Source: Bacteroidales bacterium (GTDB lineage Bacteria > Bacteroidota > Bacteroidia > Bacteroidales > UBA932). From it: a stretch of 64,000 nt of DNA. Positions 44,302 to 51,875 of this stretch are shown piece by piece (position 1 is the first letter of the stretch; every line of letters begins with the position of its first letter). The notes below the pieces were generated by a model that did no database searches, was not told where the DNA came from, and saw only the letters and a program-made list of their open reading frames with translations. A program made the translations under genes and the position numbers. The stretch is taken from contig JAFUDQ010000011.1 of the NCBI GenBank assembly GCA_017459075.1, positions 89,473 through 153,472 on the forward strand, read 5' to 3'.

Positions 44302-45081
44302 TTAAAAACTTATACCAACTTCCTTCTCAATGAATTCAAAGGTCGACAGCTGCTCCGCGTGGCCTTTACGGACAACAACCGTAAGTTCGAAATGCGCAGC
44401 CTTCTTGTGGTCAACTGTGTGTACCGCCCAACCGTTTTTTGCAAGGTACACATGGCGGTCTCCCGCCGTGATCATAGGCTCTATGCATATAGTCATTCCT
44501 TCCAAAAGCCTTGTTCCCCTTCCCTGGTGACCGTAATTAGGCACCCCGGGGTTCTCGTGCATGTCCCGGCCGATTCCGTGGCCTTCCAGCTCACGTACTA
44601 CTCCGAAACCGAATGACTCCGAATACGATTGCACCGCGTGTCCGATATCGCCGGTACGGGCTCCTGCGACAGCCTTCTCTATACCTTTGTACAACGATGC
44701 CTTAGTTACTGAGAGGAGTTTCAGCGTCTCAGCGTCCACCTCCCCTACGGGGAAGGTGAAGGCTGAATCGCCATTATATCCTTTGTACTTGGTACCCAAA
44801 TCTATTGAGACGATATCTCCCTCACGGAGAACATAGTCTGACGGAAAACCGTGTACCACTACATCGTTCACAGAAGCACAGATGGCTGCGGGATATCCAT
44901 CGTAACCCAAGAAGTTTGGAACCGCACCGTTGTCTCGGATAAAAGTCTCGGCCACCTTATTCAACTGCATAGTTGTCACACCAGGGGCGACCGCTTTACC
45001 GACTTCTGCCAACGCTCTGCTGGTCAGCTGTCCGTTAATACGGAGGAGTTCAATCGCTTCTTCTGTCTTTGGTGCTACCAT
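44302..45081 (-). CDS. map: Methionine aminopeptidase, type I
   Basis: 259 residues. The pita-bread fold's metal ligands appear in order: Asp in VSIDLGTKYKGYNGDSAFTF (two Asp), His in GHGIGRDMHENPGVPNYG, Glu in GMTICIEPM and Glu near the C-terminus (HFELTVVV). It removes the initiator methionine from new proteins. Its place between secY and infA is conserved in the phylum. Normal length for a type Ia enzyme. Confidence 0.97.
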   Translation of the reverse strand: MVAPKTEEAIELLRINGQLTSRALAEVGKAVAPGVTTMQLNKVAETFIRDNGAVPNFLGYDGYPAAICASVNDVVVHGFPSDYVLREGDIVSIDLGTKYKGYNGDSAFTFPVGEVDAETLKLLSVTKASLYKGIEKAVAGARTGDIGHAVQSYSESFGFGVVRELEGHGIGRDMHENPGVPNYGHQGRGTRLLEGMTICIEPMITAGDRHVYLAKNGWAVHTVDHKKAAHFELTVVVRKGHAEQLSTFEFIEKEVGISF

Positions 45082-45100
45082 CTTCCTTCTACCATCAAAA

Positions 45101-46444
45101 TTACATACCCATCCTGCCGGTCAGACGACCAGTCTTCATAAGACCGTCGTAATGACGCATAGTCAGGTAACTGTCGATCTGCTGGAGGGTGTCAAGCACA
45201 ACGCCTACAAGAATCAGCAGTGAAGTACCACCGTAGAAGCTTGCGAACTGGTTGGTAACACCAAGAATCATAGCCATTGCAGGAAGAATAGCGATGATTG
45301 CCAGGAAAATTGAACCGGGAAGGGTTACCCTTGACATGATATTGTCAAGATAATCCTTGGTGGCCTTTCCGGGCTTTACTCCAGGAATGAATCCGCCGTT
45401 TTTCTTCATATCCTCTGCCATCATCGTAGGATTTACGGTAACAGCTGTATAGAAATAAGTGAAGATAACGACAAAGAGTCCGAATATAAAGTTATACCAG
45501 AAGCCCTGATAGTTGCCAAGGGTAGCAGCAAGGCCGCGGGTAGCATCCCACTTGGAGAAGATAATCGGGAAGAGCATGAGAGCCTGTGCGAAGATGATAG
45601 GCATAACTCCGGCCGAATTGATTCTGAGGGGAATGTACTGGCGGACACCACCGTACTGACGGTTGCCGATAACCCTTCTTGCATACTGCACGGGAACCCT
45701 TCTTACAGCCTGGACGAGGGCGATAGCCGCTACGAACACGAAGAAGAGAACTACGAGCTCAACGATAACGAAGATAAGTCCGCCGTTGGTTGCAGTAAGC
45801 TTGGTGGCAATCTCGGAGAAGAGAGCGAAAGGCAGACGGGCAACGATACCAATCATAATGATAAGTGAAATACCATTACCGATACCGCGGTCTGTGATGC
45901 GCTCACCGAGCCACATTACGAACATTGAACCTGCCATCAGGATGATGGTGGAAACAAGGTTGAAGGTAAATGTAGACCATCCGAGCTGGTTGATTGCGAG
46001 AATAGCGTTACTTCCAACCTGGCTGTGAACCTGTGCCATGTAGGCAGGGCCCTGGATTGCAAGGATTGCAACAGTCAGGTAGCGGGTAAGCTGATTAATC
46101 TTCCTGCGGCCGCTCTCACCTTCCATCTGCAATTTGCGGAAGTAAGGTACGAACATGCCCAGGAGCTGGATTACGATGGACGCCGAGATGTAAGGCATCA
46201 CACCCAGGGCGAAGATTGAAGCGTTACCGAAAGCACCGCCGGAGAACATATTCAAGAGGCCGACAAGACCTTCCTGGGAGTTCTTTGCGAGGCTGGACTC
46301 GGCCAGACTTGAAGCATCGATGCCCGGAAGCACGATGAAGCAGCCGATTCGGTAAACGAGGATGAGGAGGACAGTATAAACTATCCTCTTCTTCAACTCC
46401 TCAATCTTGAAGATGTTTTGAATTGTTTCGATAAACTTCTTCAT
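45101..46444 (-). CDS. secY: Protein translocase subunit SecY
   Basis: 447 residues and 10 predicted membrane helices. Landmarks are YRIGCFIVLPGID in the first helix and plug region, GVMPYISASIVIQLL, and the cytoplasmic loop GGFIPGVKPGKATKDYLD. It forms the protein-conducting channel with SecE and SecG. It lies 3 nt after rplO. Confidence 0.98.
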   Translation of the reverse strand: MKKFIETIQNIFKIEELKKRIVYTVLLILVYRIGCFIVLPGIDASSLAESSLAKNSQEGLVGLLNMFSGGAFGNASIFALGVMPYISASIVIQLLGMFVPYFRKLQMEGESGRRKINQLTRYLTVAILAIQGPAYMAQVHSQVGSNAILAINQLGWSTFTFNLVSTIILMAGSMFVMWLGERITDRGIGNGISLIIMIGIVARLPFALFSEIATKLTATNGGLIFVIVELVVLFFVFVAAIALVQAVRRVPVQYARRVIGNRQYGGVRQYIPLRINSAGVMPIIFAQALMLFPIIFSKWDATRGLAATLGNYQGFWYNFIFGLFVVIFTYFYTAVTVNPTMMAEDMKKNGGFIPGVKPGKATKDYLDNIMSRVTLPGSIFLAIIAILPAMAMILGVTNQFASFYGGTSLLILVGVVLDTLQQIDSYLTMRHYDGLMKTGRLTGRMGM

Positions 46445-46447
46445 CTG

Positions 46448-46900
46448 TTACTCTTCAACTATGATTGCCTTGCCTCCGGCAGCCTCAATCTTAGAGATAG
46501 CTGACTTGGAGAAAGCATCGGCGGAAACTTCAAGTTTAGCGGTAAGTTCACCGTTGCCAAGAACTTTTACAAGTTCCTTTACGGGAGCAAGACCTGCCTC
46601 TACGATAACGTCGAGGGTAATCTTGTCAATACCTGTAGCCTCATAAAGAGCCTGAAGGTCTGCAACGTTGACTGCTTTGTACTCTACCCTGGTAGGGTTC
46701 TTGAAACCGAACTTAGGAAGTCTCCTCTGGATAGGCATCTGACCGCCTTCGAAGCCGATCTTATGCTCGTATCCTGCACGTGCCTGAGCACCTTTGGTAC
46801 CACGGGTAGAAGTGCCGCCTTTACCGGAACCCTGTCCGCGACCAAGTCTCTTGGAGTTGTGTGTGGAACCCTTGCTGGGTTTGATGTTGTTCAAATTCAT
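46448..46900 (-). CDS. rplO: Ribosomal protein L15
   Basis: 150 residues. The N-terminus is extended and Gly/Arg-rich (KRLGRGQGSGKGGTSTRGTK), threading into 23S rRNA, followed by the globular domain with FEGGQMPIQRRLPKFGF. The C-terminal half forms the KOW-free core (IEAAGGKAIIVEE). 3 nt before secY, 17 nt after rpmD. Confidence 0.97.
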   Translation of the reverse strand: MNLNNIKPSKGSTHNSKRLGRGQGSGKGGTSTRGTKGAQARAGYEHKIGFEGGQMPIQRRLPKFGFKNPTRVEYKAVNVADLQALYEATGIDKITLDVIVEAGLAPVKELVKVLGNGELTAKLEVSADAFSKSAISKIEAAGGKAIIVEE

Positions 46901-46917
46901 ATCTAGATCCTCCCAAA

Positions 46918-47097
46918 TTAGATTTCTTCAACTTTCACCAAATGACGGACCTTCTCCAGCATACCTGTGGTAATAGGGGTCTTTTCAACCTCTACGGTCT
47001 GGTGCATTCTGTGAATACCGAGTGAGAGAAGGTTGGCTTTCTGCCTCTTGGTCTCACCGTTCTTGCTGATAACCTGTGTAATTCTGTATTTTGCCAT
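46918..47097 (-). CDS. rpmD: Ribosomal protein L30
   Basis: 59 residues read directly from the sequence between rpsE and rplO. Begins MAKYRITQVISKNGETKRQK and ends VRHLVKVEEI; the middle (LLSLGIHRMHQTVEVEKTP) is the conserved L30 pattern. Size and position are exactly as expected. Confidence 0.95.
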   Translation of the reverse strand: MAKYRITQVISKNGETKRQKANLLSLGIHRMHQTVEVEKTPITTGMLEKVRHLVKVEEI

Positions 47098-47109
47098 AGC
47101 TCTTTCTCC

Positions 47110-47628
47110 TTATCCGTTAAATACTTTGGTCATGGGAATACCACGGAGACCTGCTACGGTGTAAGCGTCCCTCATCTGGGTGAGAGCCTCTACGGTAGCC
47201 TTTACAAGGTTGTGAGGGTTGGAAGAACCCTTGCTCTTTGCAAGCACATTCTGAATACCTACGGACTCGAAAACGGCACGCATTGCACCACCTGCCTTAA
47301 CACCGGTACCGGGAGCGGCGGGTTTCATGAATACCTCTGCGCCACCGAATTTTGCAGTCTGCTCGTGAGGAATAGTCTTGCCGATGACGGGAACCTTAAC
47401 GAGGTTCTTCTTTGCATCCTCAACACCCTTCTGGATAGCTGCGGTAACTTCGTTGGCCTTTCCGAGACCATAACCTACGACACCGTTCTCATCACCAACA
47501 ACGACGATGGCTGCGAAACGGAAGTGACGACCACCCTTGGTAACCTTGGTTACCCTGTTGATGGCGACCAGACGATCTTTAAGTTCAAGATCTGAAGTCT
47601 TTACTCTTTTAACATTCATATTTGCCAT
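47110..47628 (-). CDS. rpsE: Ribosomal protein S5
   Basis: 172 residues. The double-stranded-RNA-binding-like N-terminal domain ([20 protein letters not shown]) is followed by the left-handed beta-alpha-beta domain ([36 protein letters not shown]). It takes part in decoding accuracy. 11 nt after rplR. Confidence 0.98.
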   Translation of the reverse strand: MANMNVKRVKTSDLELKDRLVAINRVTKVTKGGRHFRFAAIVVVGDENGVVGYGLGKANEVTAAIQKGVEDAKKNLVKVPVIGKTIPHEQTAKFGGAEVFMKPAAPGTGVKAGGAMRAVFESVGIQNVLAKSKGSSNPHNLVKATVEALTQMRDAYTVAGLRGIPMTKVFNG

Positions 47629-47639
47629 AGTAGTCCCGA

Positions 47640-48002
47640 TTAGAATTTAAGGCCGCCTTCACGGGCAGCGTCTGCCAAACTTTGTACTCTGCCATGATAG
47701 AGATATCCACCACGGTCGAAAGAAACCTCGGAGATACCCTTTGCCAGAGCGCGCTCTGCGATAGCCTTGCCTACGATGGCAGCGGCTTCCTTACCGGCTT
47801 TGCCCTTGCACTGTGCTGCGAGCTCCTTGTCATTTGAAGCTGCTGCTACAAGAGTCTGGCCCTCAAGGTCATTTATAACCTGCACATAGATCTGCTTGTT
47901 GCTTCTGAAGACGACGAGTCTAGGCCTTTCAGCAGTACCGTTGACGTGCTTGCGAATACGGAAATGTATTCTCTTTCTTCTTGCGATTTTACTCAATGCC
48001 AT
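47640..48002 (-). CDS. rplR: Ribosomal protein L18
   Basis: 120 residues. Starts [20 protein letters not shown]; core [19 protein letters not shown] and the C-terminal [20 protein letters not shown] are typical. It binds 5S rRNA with L5. 16 nt after rplF. Confidence 0.98.
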   Translation of the reverse strand: MALSKIARRKRIHFRIRKHVNGTAERPRLVVFRSNKQIYVQVINDLEGQTLVAAASNDKELAAQCKGKAGKEAAAIVGKAIAERALAKGISEVSFDRGGYLYHGRVQSLADAAREGGLKF

Positions 48003-48018
48003 AATTCTGTCCTCCTAA

Positions 48019-48579
48019 TTATTTAGCAGATGCTGATTTGCCGGCCTTGCGACGAAGCTGCTCGCCGACGAACTTGATACCCTTGCCCTTATAAGGTTCA
48101 GGCTTGCGGAATGAACGGATCTTGGCTGCTACCTGTCCAAGAAGCTGCTTGTCATAGCTTCTGAGGATGAGAACGGGGTTCTCTCCCTTCTTGACCTGTG
48201 CGGCCTCTGCCTTAACCTCTGCGGGAAGCAGAAGCTGGATGTCATGGGAATAACCGAGAGCGAAGGTCAGGAGCTGGCCCTGAACATCTACACGGTAACC
48301 TACACCTACAAGTTCCTGTTTCTTCTCAAAACCTGTAGAAACACCAACAACCATGTTGTGTACAAGTGCGCGATAGAGACCGTGCATTGAACGATGACGA
48401 GGCTGGTCGGTGGGACGGGTAAACTTAATCTGATTGTCCTCGATGGTGACGGTGATATCCGGATCTACCTTCTGGCAGAGCTCACCAAGGGGGCCTTTAA
48501 CCTTAACAACGTTTCCGGCGAGCAGTTCAACGCTCACTTTCTCCGGAAGGCTTACAGGCAATTTTCCTATTCTTGACAT
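48019..48579 (-). CDS. rplF: Ribosomal protein L6
   Basis: 186 residues with the two repeated alpha/beta domains of L6 (SRIGKLPVSLPEKVSVELLA; then YSHDIQLLLPAEVKAEAAQV) and the signature EPYKGKGIKFVGEQLRRKAG near the C-terminus. It lies near the factor-binding site of the large subunit. Confidence 0.98.
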   Translation of the reverse strand: MSRIGKLPVSLPEKVSVELLAGNVVKVKGPLGELCQKVDPDITVTIEDNQIKFTRPTDQPRHRSMHGLYRALVHNMVVGVSTGFEKKQELVGVGYRVDVQGQLLTFALGYSHDIQLLLPAEVKAEAAQVKKGENPVLILRSYDKQLLGQVAAKIRSFRKPEPYKGKGIKFVGEQLRRKAGKSASAK

Positions 48580-48595
48580 TGTCTTTCTGTTTTAA

Positions 48596-48991
48596 TTAAT
48601 AGACATAGCATAATACCTCACCGCCAACGTTAAGCTCGCGAGCCTCTTTGTCAGTGATGACGCCCTTTGAAGTTGTGAGGATGGCAACACCCAAGCCGTT
48701 GAGAACGCGGGGCATGCTGTCAACATCAACATACTGCCTAAGACCAGGTTTTGAAATACGGTCGATACCCTTGATGGCAGCAACCTTGGTCTGAGGATGA
48801 TACTTGAGAGCGATTTTGATTGTGTTGAAAGGCTGTCCGTCAACCACCTTGTAGCTGAGGATGTAACCCTTCTCCATAAGAATCTTGGTGATGGAAACCT
48901 TCAGCTTTGATGAAGGGATCTCAACGACCTTCTTACCTGCGCGGTAAGCGTTACGGATTCTTGTCAGATAATCTGCAATTGGATCAGTCAT
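48596..48991 (-). CDS. rpsH: Ribosomal protein S8
   Basis: 131 residues. Begins [20 protein letters not shown] and carries the C-terminal RNA-binding signature ([20 protein letters not shown]). In E. coli S8 represses this operon by binding mRNA near rplE. Here the gene is preceded by an unusually long 86-nt spacer with two hairpins. Confidence 0.98.
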   Translation of the reverse strand: MTDPIADYLTRIRNAYRAGKKVVEIPSSKLKVSITKILMEKGYILSYKVVDGQPFNTIKIALKYHPQTKVAAIKGIDRISKPGLRQYVDVDSMPRVLNGLGVAILTTSKGVITDKEARELNVGGEVLCYVY

Positions 48992-49077
48992 TGTTTTGTC
49001 TTTTTGTGGACCGGCGGATTTCCGCCCGATATCCGATTGTTAATAATATTATTGTATTGCCCGTCACGGGCATGTTT
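48992..49077 (-). other. rpsN-rpsH spacer with two hairpins
   Basis: 86 nt, much longer than the 2-37 nt gaps elsewhere in the block. Two hairpins: TGCCCG/CGGGCA at 49058-49072 and GGCGG/CCGCC at 49013-49026, with an AT-rich link between them. They may stabilise or adjust the rpsH portion of the mRNA, or form a partial terminator. Confidence 0.5.
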
Positions 49078-49347
49078 TTACCAGCTAGCCTTCTTTACGC
49101 CGGGGATCAGGCCGTTTGCAGCCATCTCGCGGAACTGGATACGGCTGAGGCCGAATGCACGCATGTAACCCTTCGGACGACCGGTGAGGGAGCAACGGTT
49201 GTGCAGACGGATGTAAGAGGAGTTCTTAGGGAGCTTGTCAAGTGCTGCCCAATCACCAGCCTCTTTCAGAGCCTTTCTCTTTTCTGCGTATTTGGCAACT
49301 AATTTCGCGCGTTTAACCTCGCGGGCTTTCATTGATTCCTTTGCCAT
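49078..49347 (-). CDS. rpsN: Ribosomal protein S14 (zinc-free form)
   Basis: 89 residues. Contains [20 protein letters not shown] and the conserved C-terminus [20 protein letters not shown]. There is no CxxC pair, so it is the long, zinc-independent form, as in E. coli. Lies between rplE and rpsH. Confidence 0.97.
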   Translation of the reverse strand: MAKESMKAREVKRAKLVAKYAEKRKALKEAGDWAALDKLPKNSSYIRLHNRCSLTGRPKGYMRAFGLSRIQFREMAANGLIPGVKKASW

Positions 49348-49359
49348 TTCTTAACCTTT

Positions 49360-49959
49360 TTAGTTGTTATGTTTCTTGAAAGGCAGACCGAATGCCTTGA
49401 GAAGAGCGTGAGCTTCCTCATCGGTCTTAGCTGTTGTTACGAAAGTGATTTCCATTCCGTGGATCTTAGGGTTCTTGTCCATATCGATCTCAGGGAAAAT
49501 AATCTGCTCTTTGAGGCCAAGAGTGTAGTTTCCACGACCGTCAAGCTTCTCTGCGATACCGTTGAAGTCACGGATACGAGGGAGGGATACACGGATGAGC
49601 TTCTCAAGGAACTCGTACATCTTCACATTGCGAAGAGTAACCTTTGTGCCGATAGGCATTCCTTTACGGAGCTTGAAGTTGGAAACGTCTTTCTTGGATG
49701 AAGTGATGACAGCCTTCTGGCCGGCGATGAGTGCGAGCTCTGAAGCTGCTTCCTCAACAAGCTTCTTGTCCTGTGTTGCATCGCCCACACCCTCGTTGAT
49801 GGTAATCTTAACGAGCTTGGGAACCTGCATTACAGTTGTATAGGAGAACTGCTTCATGAGAGCAGGAACGATCTCCTCTTTGTAAACCTTCTTAAGAGTA
49901 GGAACATACCCCTTGGGCAGTGCTATAACCTCTACGGGTGCTTCTTTCTTCTTTGCCAT
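49360..49959 (-). CDS. rplE: Ribosomal protein L5
   Basis: 199 residues, about 20 more than E. coli L5 because of a Lys-rich N-terminal extension ([17 protein letters not shown]). The core has the L5 signature [18 protein letters not shown] and ends [10 protein letters not shown]. It binds 5S rRNA together with L18. Confidence 0.97.
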   Translation of the reverse strand: MAKKKEAPVEVIALPKGYVPTLKKVYKEEIVPALMKQFSYTTVMQVPKLVKITINEGVGDATQDKKLVEEAASELALIAGQKAVITSSKKDVSNFKLRKGMPIGTKVTLRNVKMYEFLEKLIRVSLPRIRDFNGIAEKLDGRGNYTLGLKEQIIFPEIDMDKNPKIHGMEITFVTTAKTDEEAHALLKAFGLPFKKHNN

Positions 49960-49961
49960 AA

Positions 49962-50279
49962 TTACTTGATCTCCTCACCTGATTTTTTAGCGTAGCGAAT
50001 CTTCTTTCCGTCAACAACCTTGTGACCTACACGGGTAGGAACGTTCTTGACAGGGTCCAGAAGCTGTACGTTTGAAATGTGAATGGAAGCCTCCTGCTTA
50101 ATAATGCCACCCTGAGGAGCCTTTGCATTGGGCTTGGTATGTTTGCTTACGATATTGACACCTTCAACGATAACGCGATCCTCATCCCTGAGAACTGAAA
50201 GAACCTTACCAGTCTTTCCCTTGTCGTTACCAGCGTTCACAAACACGGTGTCGCCTTTCTTTACGTTGAACTTTTTCAT
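49962..50279 (-). CDS. rplX: Ribosomal protein L24
   Basis: 105 residues. The KOW motif is at the start ([20 protein letters not shown]), followed by the usual [20 protein letters not shown]. One of the first proteins to join the assembling large subunit. 2 nt from rplE. Confidence 0.98.
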   Translation of the reverse strand: MKKFNVKKGDTVFVNAGNDKGKTGKVLSVLRDEDRVIVEGVNIVSKHTKPNAKAPQGGIIKQEASIHISNVQLLDPVKNVPTRVGHKVVDGKKIRYAKKSGEEIK

Positions 50280-50291
50280 ACTTCTGATAAA

Positions 50292-50657
50292 TTAAAGGAC
50301 CTCCGGTGCCAGTGAAACAATCTTCATATACTTGTCACGCAGCTCTCTTGCAACGGGTCCGAAGATACGGGTTCCACGGAGCTCGCCAGCATTGTTCAGA
50401 AGAACACATGCGTTGTCGTCGAAACGGATATAAGAACCGTCCGGCCTGCGGATTTCTTTCTTGGTACGTACTACCACAGCCTTGGTTACGCTGCCTTTCT
50501 TTGCATCGCCACCGGGGATAGCACTCTTGACTGCAACGACGATCTGGTCGCCGACAGTTGCATAACGGTGGTGGGTACCACCCAGGACACGGATGCAAAG
50601 AACCTCTTTTGCACCGCTGTTGTCTGCCACCTGTAAACGTGTTTCCTGCTGTATCAT
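50292..50657 (-). CDS. rplN: Ribosomal protein L14
   Basis: 121 residues. Begins [20 protein letters not shown]; contains the signature region [14 protein letters not shown] and [15 protein letters not shown]. The length matches the family. 2 nt after rpsQ. Confidence 0.98.
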   Translation of the reverse strand: MIQQETRLQVADNSGAKEVLCIRVLGGTHHRYATVGDQIVVAVKSAIPGGDAKKGSVTKAVVVRTKKEIRRPDGSYIRFDDNACVLLNNAGELRGTRIFGPVARELRDKYMKIVSLAPEVL

Positions 50658-50659
50658 CG

Positions 50660-50914
50660 TTATTTAACTTTTTCTACAATTTCTACTAATCTCCACCTCT
50701 TGGTCTTGCTGAGGGGGCGTGTTTCCATAATGCGTACGGTATCACCCTCGCTGCACTCATTCTTCTCGTCCTGAGCAACGAACTTGGTGGTCTTATTCAT
50801 GAACTTACCGTAAATAGGGTGTTTTTCCTTGGTCTTCACAGCCACGATGATGGTCTTGTCCATCTTATTGCTGACAACCACACCTATTCTTTCCTTACGA
50901 AGATTTCTTTCCAT
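50660..50914 (-). CDS. rpsQ: Ribosomal protein S17
   Basis: 84 residues forming one OB-fold: [20 protein letters not shown], then [20 protein letters not shown], which is the family signature. Early-assembling protein of the small subunit. Confidence 0.98.
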   Translation of the reverse strand: MERNLRKERIGVVVSNKMDKTIIVAVKTKEKHPIYGKFMNKTTKFVAQDEKNECSEGDTVRIMETRPLSKTKRWRLVEIVEKVK

Positions 50915-50925
50915 AGGGCGTCAAT

Positions 50926-51120
50926 TTAGTTCTGTTTTTCTTTCTGGGCAAGAACTGTGAGCATCTTGGCGATGTCGGTTCTGGTCTTCTTAAATTTTGA
51001 TGTGTCCTCCAATGGAGAGATAGCGTGATTGATCTTCATTGATTCAAGATTAGCCTTCTCTGCTGCAATGCGGTCTTTAAGATCCGCAACGGACATCTCG
51101 CGTACTTCAGATATTTTCAT
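50926..51120 (-). CDS. rpmC: Ribosomal protein L29
   Basis: 64 residues, a helical hairpin (KISEVREMSVADLKDRIAAE, then FKKTRTDIAKMLTVLAQKE). It sits at the exit of the nascent-peptide tunnel. 17 nt after rplP and 11 nt before rpsQ. Confidence 0.97.
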   Translation of the reverse strand: MKISEVREMSVADLKDRIAAEKANLESMKINHAISPLEDTSKFKKTRTDIAKMLTVLAQKEKQN

Positions 51121-51137
51121 CTTTCTCTACCATTAAA

Positions 51138-51560
51138 TTATTCAACAACATAATCTCTGCGAACCACGAACTTGGTGGCAACGGGGAGTTTATTGGCTGC
51201 AAGACGCATTGCCTCTTTTGCGATCTCAAGAGATACGCCTTCTGCCTCAAAGAGGATACGACCGGGAGTGATAGGACATACAAAGCCCTGAGGATCACCT
51301 TTACCCTTACCCATACGGGTTGAAAGAGGCTTCTTGGTGAAAGGCTTGGTAGGGAACACCCTGATCCAGATCTGACCTTCACGGTTCATCCTACGGGAGA
51401 TAGCCTGACGCGCAGCCTCAATCTGCTGAGCGGTAAGCCAACAATTTTCAAGGGTCTTGATGCCGAAAGAACCAAACGCGAGCTGGTTACCTCTCTGAGC
51501 CATACCTTTCATGCGGCCCTTCTGTTCCCTTCTAAATTTTGTTCTCTTAGGTTGTAACAT
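51138..51560 (-). CDS. rplP: Ribosomal protein L16, first gene of the block
   Basis: 140 residues. [20 protein letters not shown] opens the protein; [20 protein letters not shown] and [20 protein letters not shown] are conserved. L16 shapes the peptidyl-transferase centre and the A-site tRNA path. In the usual order rpsC stands directly before it, but here there is a 315-nt spacer followed by DUF4270, so rplP leads the transcript and has its own promoter and leader. Confidence 0.98.
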   Translation of the reverse strand: MLQPKRTKFRREQKGRMKGMAQRGNQLAFGSFGIKTLENCWLTAQQIEAARQAISRRMNREGQIWIRVFPTKPFTKKPLSTRMGKGKGDPQGFVCPITPGRILFEAEGVSLEIAKEAMRLAANKLPVATKFVVRRDYVVE

Positions 51561-51596
51561 TGCTGTATTACTTTTTAATAAATTTTATCCTAAAAT

Positions 51597-51654
51597 AGTC
51601 CTAACTTATTGAGTATCAGCTGGTTGGGCGGAGTTCTCCTCAATTTTTAGGACT
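51597..51654 (-). ncRNA. Structured 5' leader of the rplP mRNA (candidate regulatory element)
   Basis: Reading the transcript, AGTCCTAA (51647-51654 on the minus strand) pairs with TTAGGACT (51597-51604), and inside it ATTGAG (51639-51644) pairs with CTCAAT (51608-51613). The enclosed loop includes GAGAACTC and GCCCAACC. The element begins within a few nt of the expected start of transcription and ends about 37 nt before the rplP start codon. Autoregulation by a ribosomal protein is inference. Confidence 0.5.
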
Positions 51655-51655
51655 G

Positions 51656-51685
51656 CAAATTTACAAAATTATTTTGAAATACAAA
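51656..51685 (-). promoter_or_regulatory. Promoter of the rplP-rplQ block
   Basis: On the minus strand TTTG (51682-51685), 18 nt, TAAATTTG (51656-51663): near-perfect Bacteroidota promoter. Expected start near 51649, giving a leader of about 88 nt. Confidence 0.7.
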
Positions 51686-51827
51686 TAATATTTCAACTTT
51701 TTTTGCAACTTTTCGACAGCGATTTTTTACACCTAACTTGTAAAATTTCAGGAACTTACGACATTTGTTGAAAACTTTTTTGGTAAATTTTGGACACGGC
51801 ACCAAACCGGCCCCGGCAGGCAAAAAA

Positions 51828-51851
51828 AGAATGACACCGAAATGTCATTCT
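51828..51851 (-). terminator. Terminator after the DUF4270 gene
   Basis: AGAATGACA (51828-51836) pairs with TGTCATTCT (51843-51851) around CCGAAA; on the minus strand the stem is followed by a run of seven T (51822-51828). A typical intrinsic terminator. Confidence 0.8.
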
Positions 51852-51875
51852 ATTTTATGATTCTGTCATTCTGAA

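Larger units (their letters stand above)
51561..51827 (-). other. A+T-rich spacer upstream of rplP, with leader and promoter
   Basis: The nearer half carries the rplP leader and promoter (listed separately). The farther half, about 51690-51827, is A+T-rich and contains no open frame; I see no trace of rpsC or other S10-operon genes in it. Confidence 0.6.
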
